From contig CAYSTJ010000012.1 in NCBI GenBank assembly GCA_964434105.1, positions 26,590 to 90,589 of the forward strand: a DNA stretch of 64,000 nt, in the 5' to 3' direction. The DNA comes from CAYNST01 sp964434105. Its GTDB lineage: Bacteria; Pseudomonadota; Gammaproteobacteria; Pseudomonadales; Cellvibrionaceae. This document shows positions 9,286 to 19,271 of this stretch, in pieces; the stretch's first letter is position 1; the number at the start of each line of letters is the position of its first letter. The position numbers and the translations under genes are program-made. The notes under the pieces are model-generated. The model searched no databases. It saw only the letters and a list, made by a program, of their open reading frames with translations, and was not told where the DNA came from.

Positions 9286-10388
9286 TCAAAAATTGGCGTC
9301 TGTGCGCCTGATCACCTGCACGTCGCCGGCATTCCGGAACAGCAGCGATTTACCCCGTCTTACCTGTTCACCCACCAGCGTCTCGCCAAAATAGAGAAAG
9401 TAGTTGCTTGATACCGTCAGTTCGCCTCCATCAAACGTGGTCTGGTCGCCCAATATGCTCTGCACTACCGCGTTGCCGGTGAAATCCGCAACATTACTGA
9501 AGCCACCACCCAGCGGGACACCGTTTTCGTCCGTCATCATGGTGGCGTTGCGCTCCTGCACCAGGGCGTTCCATTCGGATTCGCCCAGAGGCTCCAGATA
9601 TTCCTTGTTATTGAACATGCGCAGCAGCTCGGGCGGCATGGTATTGATATTCATGTGCGCATCCGGCGGCAGTGCAATTATGTAGGGTTCCAGCTTCCTG
9701 AACAGCTCCGGTGTCATATGTCTGATCACCATAAGTTCGCTCACGGTGGTCATCGGCCGGTTGGCGATCGGATACTCGATACCCGCGCTTTCATAATAGG
9801 CCCGTTCCGCACCTTCCGCACCCGAGACCTGGTCATCCGGATCGATCCAGTCCTGTATCGCCTCAACCAGCGCAATCGCCTGCTGCAGGGTGACTGGCCC
9901 ATCTTCCAGCTCAATGGTCTGCAGCAGCCGGATAAACCGCCGCTGCGTCGGACTGAACCGGGCGGACGGGTCATTCGGGTTGACACTTTGCGGGGCGCCA
10001 CCCGCGCCCGGCGGATTCTGACCCGGAGCGCCCGGATTTCCGACGGGTGTCTTGACCAGCAGGTTCAGGTTGATGCGACCCTGCGCATCTTCTATCCTTC
10101 CGCGAATCCAGCCTTCATCCGTGGGCATTGGGTCACTGGGTTGAGCCCACATTTCACCCAGATGATCGGTATTTCCCTGTTGTGCATCCTCTCTGAGCAT
10201 CAACCGGGCCAGCTGTTCTCCGCCTTCCAGATAGGCCCGCGCCTGCGACCCATGCCAGCGATTTTCATTGCGTGCCATACTCAGATTAAAACGCCAGCTG
10301 ACCGAAACGGCAATCGTCGTCACCAGTGCTACGATCAAAAGCGCCATAATCAGTACGACACCTTTTTGCTTGCGGTAGGCCCGATACG

Positions 10389-10392
<4 letters not shown>
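9286..10392 (-). CDS. gspK: Type II secretion minor pseudopilin K
   Basis: GspK caps the pseudopilus tip with GspI and GspJ. The 368-residue product starts with a prepilin leader, MTYRAYRKQKG, cleaved before VVLIMALLIVALVTTIAVSV. The +5 glutamate of other pseudopilins is absent, as is usual for GspK. Later parts match the family: HGSQARAYLEGGEQLARLML, WIRGRIEDAQGRINLNLL, and DWIDPDDQ within the alpha-helical domain. A Gly/Pro/Asn-rich insertion (about residues 115-145) precedes the helical domain. The GTG start overlaps the gspJ stop (GTGA). Confidence 0.93.
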
Positions 10393-11124
<732 letters not shown>

Positions 11125-11135
<11 letters not shown>

Positions 11136-11499
11136 GAATAAACCCTGACAATTCGACAAGATCAGTCTCGCCCCCCTGCGCCCGCACACTCACCCGCAGC
11201 CGTAACATGCCCGGCAACGGCGTTGGTTCGGTTTCAACGACGCGATCCCACACTTCACCGGCCATTCTGACGTCATCCGCCATACGGCCAGTTGGCGTTG
11301 TTCGCTGCAGCTGTCGGGTAATGTGGATTTCTGCCAGATGGTTCTCGGCCACCCAATAAGCGATCGCTACTTCTTTAGTGTGCATGGTCGTGGTGGCCAT
11401 ATTGCCAATGCGCATCAATAACGCCGGTATTGCCATGGCGACGATCACCAGGGCAACCAATACCTCTACCAGCGTAAAACCACGGTCAAAACGCGCCAT
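11125..11499 (-). CDS. gspI: Type II secretion minor pseudopilin I
   Basis: GspI is a minor pseudopilin that starts pseudopilus assembly with J and K. The 124-residue product has a canonical prepilin signal: MARFDRG, then cleavage before FTLVEVLVALVIVAMAIPAL with Glu5. The body includes AIAYWVAENHLAEI, a family-typical segment, and a short beta-rich end. The ATG at 11499 overlaps the gspH end by 14 bases. Length is normal. Confidence 0.93.
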
Positions 11500-12058
11500 C
11501 GCCCACCTCCGGTGGCTCTGGGGCCTCCAGCCATATCAGCTCACCATTTTCATCGACTTCGATATTCTGCGTAAATCCCAACTCCCGTTCGTCGCTGAAC
11601 TCGATTTTTAACGGCGTAATATCACCGCTCGAGTAATAGGCTGCTATGGGCGTCGTACGGTCGAGCTGCTCTTCATAATTCCAGGGCATGCCGTCGACTT
11701 CAATCATCAGCCGTATGGTCGGCGGCAGCGACACCGGCGGCAGGTTACCGACCGGTTGCCAGCCCTCACTGCTCGCGGTCACCCATCGGTACCGCCAGCC
11801 AACATCGTCCGGATTCTGCCCACGTTGCACCTGCCAATGCGGTGGCTCCAGGAGCAGCCCCATTGATTCTCCGGTCAAAATTGCACGCTCGCCTGCGGCA
11901 TTCGCGATTCCGAGAAACTGTTCAATGGCATTCCACACGTCGTCCCTCGCACCACCCCGGTTGACGGACAGGCCGACCATACCCAGACTGATGCCGACGA
12001 TAAATATGACCGCCAGAATTTCTATCAGGCTGAACCCGGATTGGCGGACGTTATTCAT
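11486..12058 (-). CDS. gspH: Type II secretion minor pseudopilin H
   Basis: GspH is a minor pseudopilin located between the tip and the GspG fibre. The start at ATG 12058 gives the expected short leader MNNVRQSG before FSLIEILAVIFIVGISLGM with Glu5; an in-frame ATG at 12097 would lie inside gspG. The 190-residue product has an otherwise poorly conserved beta-rich C-terminal domain, as is usual for GspH. It sits 8 bases after gspG and overlaps gspI. Confidence 0.9.
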   Translation of the reverse strand: MNNVRQSGFSLIEILAVIFIVGISLGMVGLSVNRGGARDDVWNAIEQFLGIANAAGERAILTGESMGLLLEPPHWQVQRGQNPDDVGWRYRWVTASSEGWQPVGNLPPVSLPPTIRLMIEVDGMPWNYEEQLDRTTPIAAYYSSGDITPLKIEFSDERELGFTQNIEVDENGELIWLEAPEPPEVGDGAF

Positions 12059-12066
12059 GACTGGTT

Positions 12067-12510
12067 TCAGCCCCCCGCAGGTCCCGCATCGTCCCAATAG
12101 CTGATATCTTTGTCCTGACCTTCACCGCCCCGAGTGCCGTCGGCGCCAAGGGTGTAGATATCAAACGGCTTGCCGTCTTCACCAGGGCTGACGTAAAGAT
12201 AATCACCGTCCCAGGGATCTCTCGGCAGTTTATCCATATACTGGCGCCATTTTTTGGGGACCGGATCGACTGACGGCTGGGATACCAGCGCTTCCAGACC
12301 CTGCTCAGATGTCGGGTATCGGAAATTGTCCAGTCGATAGGAATCCAGGGCGGTTTTCAGATTCGCAAAGTGCGCTTTGACCGTCTGCCGCTGCGCATCT
12401 TCGACATTCTGAAAGACACGGGGCCCGACCACGCTGAGCAGTAGCCCCATTATGACGATGACCACCATGATCTCGATCAGACTGAACCCTTGTTGACTTT
12501 TGATGTGCAT
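12067..12510 (-). CDS. gspG: Type II secretion major pseudopilin G
   Basis: GspG is the major subunit of the pseudopilus. The start is the ATG at 12510, preceded by GGGAGAAATT; the much longer upstream frame is not needed. The 147-residue product begins MHIKSQQG with cleavage before FSLIEIMVVIVIMGLLLSVV, Glu5 present. Family landmarks follow: DNFRYPTSEQGLEALV, LPRDPWDGDYLYVSPG and DIYTLGADGTRGGEGQDKDI, the last being the calcium-binding loop region of GspG. It is separated from gspF by 250 bp, the largest gap in the operon. Confidence 0.96.
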   Translation of the reverse strand: MHIKSQQGFSLIEIMVVIVIMGLLLSVVGPRVFQNVEDAQRQTVKAHFANLKTALDSYRLDNFRYPTSEQGLEALVSQPSVDPVPKKWRQYMDKLPRDPWDGDYLYVSPGEDGKPFDIYTLGADGTRGGEGQDKDISYWDDAGPAGG

Positions 12511-12760
12511 AATTTCTCCCATGTTTATATATAGAGCGGCGCCCGCGTTGCAGTGCTGGTGGCCAACCGTGTTCCGCAGTCTCTCGAGCCTCTGTTCGCT
12601 GACGTTCTGCAGCTGCCCGAGTTGGCTGCAGACTGTCAAAGAGCCTGCCGCGCCTGTGAACCTGAAAGGCCGCCCCGTCTGCAAACGGACGCTGAACCGC
12701 TATTTTTAGAACCCGACTGTACCCGATTAGTGCCCCGGAACGCACCCGGGACGGCGCCAA
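12511..12760. other. gspF-gspG spacer
   Basis: A 250-bp non-coding gap between gspF and gspG, on a strand where all other gsp genes abut or overlap. Just upstream of the gspG ribosome-binding site is a TATATATA run (minus strand), and further up there is a TTTGACAG. Their spacing does not make a convincing promoter. An extra promoter for the abundant major pseudopilin is plausible but not shown. Confidence 0.4.
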
Positions 12761-13996
12761 TTATCCCACCATGTCATTCATCTGGAATATTGGCAACATA
12801 ATCGCCATAACAATAAAAAAGACCATTCCCGCCATAAATAGAATCATGGCAGGTTCCATCAGGCCCATCATGGTGCCCAGGGTAAACGAGAGTTCGCGCT
12901 CCTGGTTCCGGGCCGCATGCAATAACTGGTCGGCTAACTGGCCATTCTGTTCACCGCTGGCGGCCATCTGTACCAGCAAAGGAGGAAACTCCCCGCTCTG
13001 GTCCAGAGCCTTGTGCAGGCTCCCGCCTTCCTGTACGGATACCGCAACGGCCAGCCCGGCATCCTGAATAACCCGGTTGGTCAGGACCTGGGAGGCGATG
13101 CGCAGAGCTTCCAGCAGGGGCACACCGCTCTTCACCAGCAGGCCCAGCGTGTTGGCATAGCGCGCGGCCTCCGACGTCCGGATAAATTCACCGAACAGCG
13201 GCATCTTCAGCATGATCCTGTGCCATTTGAGACGCCGCTCCGGCGCCTTGATTGCCTGCCGGAACATTACCACCGCGCCGACCAGCGCAATAACGACAAA
13301 CAAACCGTAATTGACAATAAAATCACTGGCGAAAATCAAGAATTCCGTAATCGCCGGCAGCTGCTGTTTGGTCTGGGTAAACATGCCCGTCAGTTTTGGC
13401 ACCACAAATGCCATCAGCGCCATTACCACACCCAGACTCACACAGAGAAGTACAACCGGGTACATCATGGCCATCTTGATTTTTTGCCGGGTTTCCTGGC
13501 TATTCTCCGTGTACTCCGCCAGCTGCTCCAGTACCGGGCCCAGAAAACCGGCAGATTCGCCCGCCTTCACCATGGCGCGGTATAGCGTATCGAAGGCCCG
13601 CGGAGATTCGCTCATGGCCTGTGCCAGTGACAGGCCCTCAAGCACACGGGAGCGTACCTGCAGCAACAGACTTTTAATAGCAGGTTTGCGCGACTGACTG
13701 GCGGCCGCATGCAGCACTTCGTCCAGTGGCAATCCCGATTGCAGCAGGGAAGCCAGCTGACGGGTGACCAGCGCGATGTCTTTGTAATTGAGGCGGGGAC
13801 CGCGGCTACGGAATGAGAATTTCTTCTGACCGGTATCACTGCCCGGCTTCTTGCGCTGGCTGGCGCTCTTGACCGCCAGTGGCTTCAGATGGCGCTGACG
13901 CAATAACGAACGCACGTGACGTTCAGAATCGCCGTCAATAACACCTTTAACGGTTTTGCCTTTGGCGTCTATGGCCTGATAGGAAAACGCACCCAT
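12761..13996 (-). CDS. gspF: Type II secretion inner-membrane platform protein F
   Basis: GspF is the polytopic core of the inner-membrane platform that couples ATPase GspE to pseudopilus growth. The 411-residue protein starts MGAFSYQAIDAKGKTVKGVI, as is typical. It has two homologous T2SF domains (about 75-195 and 275-400) and three hydrophobic segments (about 180, 225-245, 380-400). Motifs such as RQLASLLQSGLPLDEVL and YANTLGLLVKSGVPLLEAL repeat between the two domains. It begins 4 bases after gspE. Confidence 0.96.
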   Translation of the reverse strand: MGAFSYQAIDAKGKTVKGVIDGDSERHVRSLLRQRHLKPLAVKSASQRKKPGSDTGQKKFSFRSRGPRLNYKDIALVTRQLASLLQSGLPLDEVLHAAASQSRKPAIKSLLLQVRSRVLEGLSLAQAMSESPRAFDTLYRAMVKAGESAGFLGPVLEQLAEYTENSQETRQKIKMAMMYPVVLLCVSLGVVMALMAFVVPKLTGMFTQTKQQLPAITEFLIFASDFIVNYGLFVVIALVGAVVMFRQAIKAPERRLKWHRIMLKMPLFGEFIRTSEAARYANTLGLLVKSGVPLLEALRIASQVLTNRVIQDAGLAVAVSVQEGGSLHKALDQSGEFPPLLVQMAASGEQNGQLADQLLHAARNQERELSFTLGTMMGLMEPAMILFMAGMVFFIVMAIMLPIFQMNDMVG

Positions 13997-14000
13997 AACA

Positions 14001-15515
14001 CTACCCTGCTGCTGTTACCCGCAACAGCTCCTCAACACTGGTGATACCGGCCAGCACCTTGGCGCGTCCGTCTTCGTCAATGGAATGACAGAATTTTCGG
14101 GCGTGGGTCAGCATTGCCTGCTCACCCACCCCCTCGTGAATTAACTGGCGCAGACCATCGTCCACAGGGATCAGTTCATAGATACCGGTTCGTCCGCGGT
14201 AGCCTGAATGATGGCATTTATCGCACCCGACAGCCCGAAAGATCATGCTGCCCGCGGGGATCTTGACGCGCTCGCTCTCAGACTCGGTAGCCTCATGTGG
14301 CTCCTTGCACTCGTTGCACAGCTTTCTTACCAGCCGTTGCGCCATCAGGGCCTCCAGGCTGGAAGACAGCAGAAATGGCTCTATGCCCAGATCCTGCAGA
14401 CGCAAAATGGCGCCGATGGCCGTATTGGTGTGAAGCGTCGATAGCAGCAAGTGACCGGTCAAACTCGCCTGTACAGCAATTGCAGCAGTTTCGCGGTCAC
14501 GAATCTCACCGATCATGACGATATCCGGGTCCTGCCGGAGAATAGCGCGCAGCCCACGGGCAAACGTCATGTCGACCTTGGTATTGACCTGGGTCTGACC
14601 GATGCCGGGCAACACGTACTCAATTGGATCTTCCACTGTCAGGATGTTGCGGGCGCGGGTATTCAGGAAACTCAGCCCCGAATACAGCGACGTTGTTTTA
14701 CCGGACCCCGTAGGCCCGGTTACCAGAATAATGCCGTGCGGCTTGGCCAGTGCCGCTTTGAAATCACGCAGCACCTGAGCCGGCATGTTGAGCTGTTCCA
14801 GAGAGATGGCACCTGCCGACTGGTCCAGAATCCGCAACACGACCCGCTCGCCGTGCGCTGAAGGCATGGTGGAAACCCGCAAATCGACGGCATGGCCAGC
14901 CAGCTTGACCGTAATACGGCCATCCTGGGGAATGCGTTTTTCGGCAATATCCAGACGGGCCATAACTTTTAAGCGCGATACCAGCACCGGCGCCAGCACC
15001 GGTTTGGGCGACAGAACTTCTTTCAACACGCCGTCGATGCGAAAACGCACCGATACGCGGTCTTCGTAGGGTTCAACATGTATATCCGACGCTTTTTCCT
15101 GTACCGCCTGGGACAGAATGGCGTTGATAAGGCGAATGACCGGTGCATCACCTTCACCGCTTAACAGTTCGCCATCATCGATGTCGTCGGCAAGGGCGGT
15201 CAGGTCAAACTCGGCCCCCATGTCTTCGGCCGCCTGCTGCGCTTCGGAATCCGAACTCTGATAAGCGGCAGTTAACCGCATTTTGAATTCTTTTTCTTCG
15301 ATTTGCTCCAGTTCGAGCGGCCCCGACATATATCGTCGCACTTCCGTGAGGGTATTCAGGCTCAACCCCGGCGTATGCACCAGCCTTCCACGCTCGAGCA
15401 TCACGCCCTTGGCGGTTGCAAAGGAGAATGGCAACCGTCCCCGCACCGGAGCGGCAAATTCCGCTTCGGTTTCGGGCATGGGGATCAATGTGTCATCGTC
15501 CAGGTTGTAGCTCAT
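14001..15515 (-). CDS. gspE: Type II secretion ATPase E
   Basis: GspE is the hexameric cytoplasmic ATPase that powers pseudopilus assembly. Among its 504 residues are an N-terminal domain that meets GspL, the Walker A GPTGSGKTTSLYSGL (about 265-280), an Asp box (TVEDPIEYVLPG), a Walker B region (ILRQDPDIVMIGEIRDRETA) and the His box LSTLHTNTA. A zinc-binding insertion with two CxxC pairs (LCNECKEP and GCDKCHHSGYRGRTGIYEL) is present, as in type II secretion ATPases. No catalytic residue is missing. It lies 12 bases after gspD. Confidence 0.97.
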   Translation of the reverse strand: MSYNLDDDTLIPMPETEAEFAAPVRGRLPFSFATAKGVMLERGRLVHTPGLSLNTLTEVRRYMSGPLELEQIEEKEFKMRLTAAYQSSDSEAQQAAEDMGAEFDLTALADDIDDGELLSGEGDAPVIRLINAILSQAVQEKASDIHVEPYEDRVSVRFRIDGVLKEVLSPKPVLAPVLVSRLKVMARLDIAEKRIPQDGRITVKLAGHAVDLRVSTMPSAHGERVVLRILDQSAGAISLEQLNMPAQVLRDFKAALAKPHGIILVTGPTGSGKTTSLYSGLSFLNTRARNILTVEDPIEYVLPGIGQTQVNTKVDMTFARGLRAILRQDPDIVMIGEIRDRETAAIAVQASLTGHLLLSTLHTNTAIGAILRLQDLGIEPFLLSSSLEALMAQRLVRKLCNECKEPHEATESESERVKIPAGSMIFRAVGCDKCHHSGYRGRTGIYELIPVDDGLRQLIHEGVGEQAMLTHARKFCHSIDEDGRAKVLAGITSVEELLRVTAAG

Positions 15516-15527
15516 AATACCACCGGA

Positions 15528-17522
15528 TTACTCATCGGATTCTTCGATTTTCCGCGCAGTCGGCGTCATAATAACGTCTGCTGCCGGCGCCGGGCGCTCC
15601 ATATCCTGGAAGGTCAGATCCGGCAGCAGATTGAGATCCTTATTACGTCTTCTCAAAAAACCTGCCTCACGCTGCCTCAACTGCTCGTCGCGAATGTGCT
15701 GGTATTTTTCAGAGGTCGCGCCAGCCAGATCTTCATCTGATTTGATAATGCTCACCTTCAGGAAGACCATATGATTCGTGCGCGTCACGGATTTTCCGGT
15801 ACTGCGGAACAAAGCGCCCAACACCGGCAATTTGCCCAGCACCGGCACCCTTTGTTCACTGTCCGACACTTCGTTCTGGATCAGGCCGCCCAACACCAGA
15901 ATTTCGCCGTCGGCTGCCAGCACCTGGGTTTGAATTGATCGTTTGCTGGTTACGATACCCTGCGCAGCCGAGATACTTTGGTCGACATCTGAGCTTTCCT
16001 GTGCGATATCCAGCAAAATGGTGTCACCTTCATTGATCTGAGGTGTCAGTGTCAGTTTGATACCGACATCTTCACGCTGGAAGGTCTGGAATGGGCTGAA
16101 GTTGCCGGTATTGGTCTGCTGGGCGCCGGTAAGAATAGGAATATTGCGGCCTACGGTGAAGGTTGCCTCGTGATTATCCATGGTCAGCAGTGTGGGCGTC
16201 GACAGGATATTCGCCTTCTGGTCGGATTCCAGTGCAGTCAGAAGCCCGAAAAAATCCTCGCGGTTATTGGTGCCGATCACCCCAAGCACCTGCCCTGCAG
16301 TACTGGCCAGGGCTCCGGCCAGATTGGTCAGCCCTTCAGCACTGTCGTTCGAAGGTGCTGCACTGATCGCACCACCACCAATGCCGGCAAGCGTACCATT
16401 GCCAAGCGACGAGCTACCCAGCACACCATTCTGCGTGTTACGGAACAGCCATTGCACGCCCAGATCGCTGGCATCGGTATCTCTGACTTCGGCAATAATC
16501 GCCTCGATCAGTACCTGCCGTCGTCGAATATCCAAGCGCTCAATAACCTGCATCAGTGTATCCAGCTGATCACCGGACGCGGTTATCAGCAACGCATTGG
16601 TATCATCATCCGCCTCCACTGTTGCCGACGAATCCTTGTCTCCCGCTGTGGCGCCCGGCGTGAGCTTGGACAGGTTCGACATGACCTTGGTCAGTGTCTC
16701 GGCCACTGTCTTGGCGTTGGCATATTCCAGGTAAATAACGCGTACGTTACCGGAATGGGACTTGGGCCGGTCCAGTTTGGCAATCAGGTTCTTGATGCGC
16801 TGGCGCTGCAGATCCTCACCGGTAATCAGAATGGCGTTGTTTCGTTTATCCGCGGTAAGATTGAGGCTGTTCTGGGGGGAACGACTCTTGTCCTCTTTCT
16901 CCAGGCTGTTCAGTACCTGCACCAGATCGGTCGCATCGGCATACTTAAGATCCAGCACCTCGGTAACGGGCGTCGCCGACTGGTCGAGCATTTCGATCAG
17001 CGAGCGAATCCGGGCAATGTTTTCCGCCGTATCGGTGATGATGATGGCGTTGGACGGATCGTAAGCGGATAAATGGGAGTGCTGAGGCACCAGCGGTCGA
17101 ATGGACGGGAGCACTTTGGCTGCGGCGATGTTCTGCAGCTGAATCACCTGAGTAAGGAAGCCTTTTTCGGTCGAGCCCCGGTTTACCACCGGCACCGGGG
17201 ACGAGCGGGCGTCCTTGAGGGGGATGATACGCAGGACCTCGCCGACTTCCACCACCGAGAAATCGTGAACTTCCAGCACGGTGCGGAACAGTGCAATCAA
17301 TTCTTCCTCGGTGACGGGTCTGGCCGATATAACTTTGACGCGACCTTTTACCCTGGGATCAATGACCACGGTGCGGCCGGTGACATCCGCCACAAACTTG
17401 ATAACCTCCTGGATATCCGAGTCTTTGAAATTGACTGTCCAGGTCTTGGCGGCCCAGGTATTCGCTGCCACGGTAAGTGTCAGAACACCTACTGCACCGA
17501 GACTCATTATCTTCTTAAGCAC
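15528..17522 (-). CDS. gspD: Type II secretion secretin D
   Basis: GspD forms the outer-membrane secretin channel. The 664-residue protein has a signal peptide (to about ANTWA), an N0 domain (WTVNFKDSDIQEVIKFVADV), N1-N3 ring domains with repeated segments such as LDLKYADATDLVQVLNSLEK and VIYLEYANAKTVAETLTKVM, and the secretin core (about 340-590) with VPVLGKLPVLGALFRST near its end. The C-terminal tail is charged. Length and order are standard for GspD. It lies 2 bases after gspC. Confidence 0.97.
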   Translation of the reverse strand: MLKKIMSLGAVGVLTLTVAANTWAAKTWTVNFKDSDIQEVIKFVADVTGRTVVIDPRVKGRVKVISARPVTEEELIALFRTVLEVHDFSVVEVGEVLRIIPLKDARSSPVPVVNRGSTEKGFLTQVIQLQNIAAAKVLPSIRPLVPQHSHLSAYDPSNAIIITDTAENIARIRSLIEMLDQSATPVTEVLDLKYADATDLVQVLNSLEKEDKSRSPQNSLNLTADKRNNAILITGEDLQRQRIKNLIAKLDRPKSHSGNVRVIYLEYANAKTVAETLTKVMSNLSKLTPGATAGDKDSSATVEADDDTNALLITASGDQLDTLMQVIERLDIRRRQVLIEAIIAEVRDTDASDLGVQWLFRNTQNGVLGSSSLGNGTLAGIGGGAISAAPSNDSAEGLTNLAGALASTAGQVLGVIGTNNREDFFGLLTALESDQKANILSTPTLLTMDNHEATFTVGRNIPILTGAQQTNTGNFSPFQTFQREDVGIKLTLTPQINEGDTILLDIAQESSDVDQSISAAQGIVTSKRSIQTQVLAADGEILVLGGLIQNEVSDSEQRVPVLGKLPVLGALFRSTGKSVTRTNHMVFLKVSIIKSDEDLAGATSEKYQHIRDEQLRQREAGFLRRRNKDLNLLPDLTFQDMERPAPAADVIMTPTARKIEESDE

Positions 17523-17524
17523 GA

Positions 17525-18472
17525 TTACCCCTCGGAACTCATGGAGATTGTTATTGATTGTGTTGCACCATCCCGCATTATCTGCAGTTCGGCCTCGCTC
17601 GCATTTTTGAGCGCCTGGTAAACTTCCCGAATCTTTTGCGGTTCGTTGACCTCAATGCCATTTACCGATACCACAACATCATCGGACTTCAAGCCTACCT
17701 GATCGAACAGGGCACGCTTTCGGCCCGGCCGGACCTTGTAACCAATCATCTTGCCATTCTCGGTCGCCACAACAAATCGCACCACGTCGCCAATATTGCG
17801 CGCCTCCTGCAATTGCTGCTCACTGACCGAAGCCCGCGCTGGCGGCGGTGGGGACGACTGCTGTGGCGGCGGCGTGTAGCCCCCGGCTGCGGTAGCGAAG
17901 TTTTTGCCATCTTCGCCATAAAGCCACAGATCTTCCAGGCGGCCATTGTTATTGAGCACCACTTTGAGATCGAGTACTTCAGCGACTTTGACGCCACGCA
18001 TGCCGTCGATCTCGTCATCAATTTTATAAAGTTTCTGCTCGCCGGCCGCCCTGCCGATGATCGCCCATGAATCTTTGGGTTCGCTGGAGGCTATGACGCC
18101 CTGCAACTCCAGATTCAGCGAAGTGATGGGCCGCGCCTCCTCGGGGCTGGTTTCAGCCTGGGCGACCGCTTCTGCATTGAAATCACCAAACAGCCCGAGC
18201 GCCTGCAGCCCGGCAATATCCACACTGCGGCCCGACGTGGGCGCAGAACCCTGAGACTGTGTGGCCACAACCGGCGGTGCAGGCATTTCCGGACGTGGCA
18301 TCAAATACCAGAACAGCTGCGCCAGACTGAAACAGACCCAGATAAGCGCCAGCGCTATAAAGCCGTAACGCCAAACATTGAGTGGCACTTTTTTCAGGTG
18401 TGCGCCCGCCCGCGTCAGCTCATTGCTGACGTTAGCGACAAATGGCGTGTCGGCGACGTTCTTCAGTGCCAC
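17525..18472 (-). CDS. gspC: Type II secretion protein C with PDZ domain
   Basis: GspC joins the inner-membrane platform to the secretin and helps select substrates. The start is taken as GTG at 18472, with GGAGA six bases upstream; a TTG three bases earlier is too close. Of 315 residues, about 35-55 form the membrane anchor. A periplasmic HR domain follows (TSLNLELQGVIASSEPKDSW). The C-terminal PDZ domain (about 215-315) contains IGYKVRPGRKRALFDQVGLK and DVVVSVNGIEVNEPQKI. First gene of the operon. Confidence 0.94.
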   Translation of the reverse strand: MALKNVADTPFVANVSNELTRAGAHLKKVPLNVWRYGFIALALIWVCFSLAQLFWYLMPRPEMPAPPVVATQSQGSAPTSGRSVDIAGLQALGLFGDFNAEAVAQAETSPEEARPITSLNLELQGVIASSEPKDSWAIIGRAAGEQKLYKIDDEIDGMRGVKVAEVLDLKVVLNNNGRLEDLWLYGEDGKNFATAAGGYTPPPQQSSPPPPARASVSEQQLQEARNIGDVVRFVVATENGKMIGYKVRPGRKRALFDQVGLKSDDVVVSVNGIEVNEPQKIREVYQALKNASEAELQIMRDGATQSITISMSSEG

Positions 18473-18742
18473 CAAAGTTCTCCGTGTTTACACTGTAATT
18501 GTGGGTGCAATCCTGATCAGCTGCCTCATGGACGCGGGGAAAAACTTAATAAACTGTTTATTATTAGTGTTTTACACTATCTCTTAATTCCGGAGCAGCT
18601 GCAAACACTTTGTACGCTGGCAGGACAGTCAATTCCACGTTTTGGGGCCTGCTCCTCATCCTGTCCCGTCCGGCTGACTTCTTGTTCCCGATGACGACTC
18701 TTTGTATTCTATAGCATTATCACGCTAACGATACTGCTAACC
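18473..18742. promoter_or_regulatory. Divergent intergenic region upstream of gspC
   Basis: A 270-bp region between gspC (leftward) and a small gene (rightward) should hold promoters for both. Two related motifs are visible: GTGTTTACACT at 18484-18494 and AGTGTTTTACACT at 18566-18578, the second a dyad AGTGT-N3-ACACT. They are 82 bp apart and flank an AT-rich stretch just upstream of gspC. They could be sites for one regulator. No confident -35/-10 pair was found. Confidence 0.35.
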
Positions 18743-19057
18743 ATGACACGCGCATATATCATACAGAATCAGTATAACCTCTACCTGGACAAACAGGGAG
18801 AATGGTCCGACGGAAAAGACGCCAACTTACTATATAGGACGCCACACCAAGACGCAGCCATTAACACAAAAGTCGAGCTGTCCGTGCGTGATCCACTTCT
18901 CCGTTTGAGCATCGTGTCGTGCACATTAAATGAAAAAGGGCGACCAGAGATCGACATACATTCATCTCCCATAAGCGAAAGCATAGACCGAACGGCGATC
19001 AATTCGTTCGATTACATCGCAGGCGATACCGATTCAATTGACGAGAATTCCCAATAA
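18743..19057 (+). CDS. Small conserved-looking protein of unknown function
   Basis: A 104-residue frame with an ATG start and no signal peptide or membrane segment. The sequence is ordinary soluble protein, with KDANLLYRTPHQDAAINTKV and RDPLLRLSIVSCTLNEKGRP, and an acidic tail (GDTDSIDENSQ). It lies alone between the gsp operon and gshA, on the strand of gshA, about 215 bp upstream of it. No family was recognised. Composition and codon pattern look coding, but no strong ribosome-binding site is visible. Confidence 0.6.
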   Translation: MTRAYIIQNQYNLYLDKQGEWSDGKDANLLYRTPHQDAAINTKVELSVRDPLLRLSIVSCTLNEKGRPEIDIHSSPISESIDRTAINSFDYIAGDTDSIDENSQ

Positions 19058-19271
19058 CCCGCGGAATCGCGGGCAGAACCGGCGCCCGTCGCCCACGCAT
19101 TCTCTCATAAAAGATCCCGGGCTGGCCGGACCGGCGGCCCACGGCGGCCAACGCCTTGTTTTCATTCCCCTCCCTGAACCCGGATAGTTTACAATTCGCC
19201 CCATAGTCCCGCTGGCACCCTCTTATCGTCTGACCAGCAAGTCCAAATTTCCTGCCACAAGGAGCACTGCT

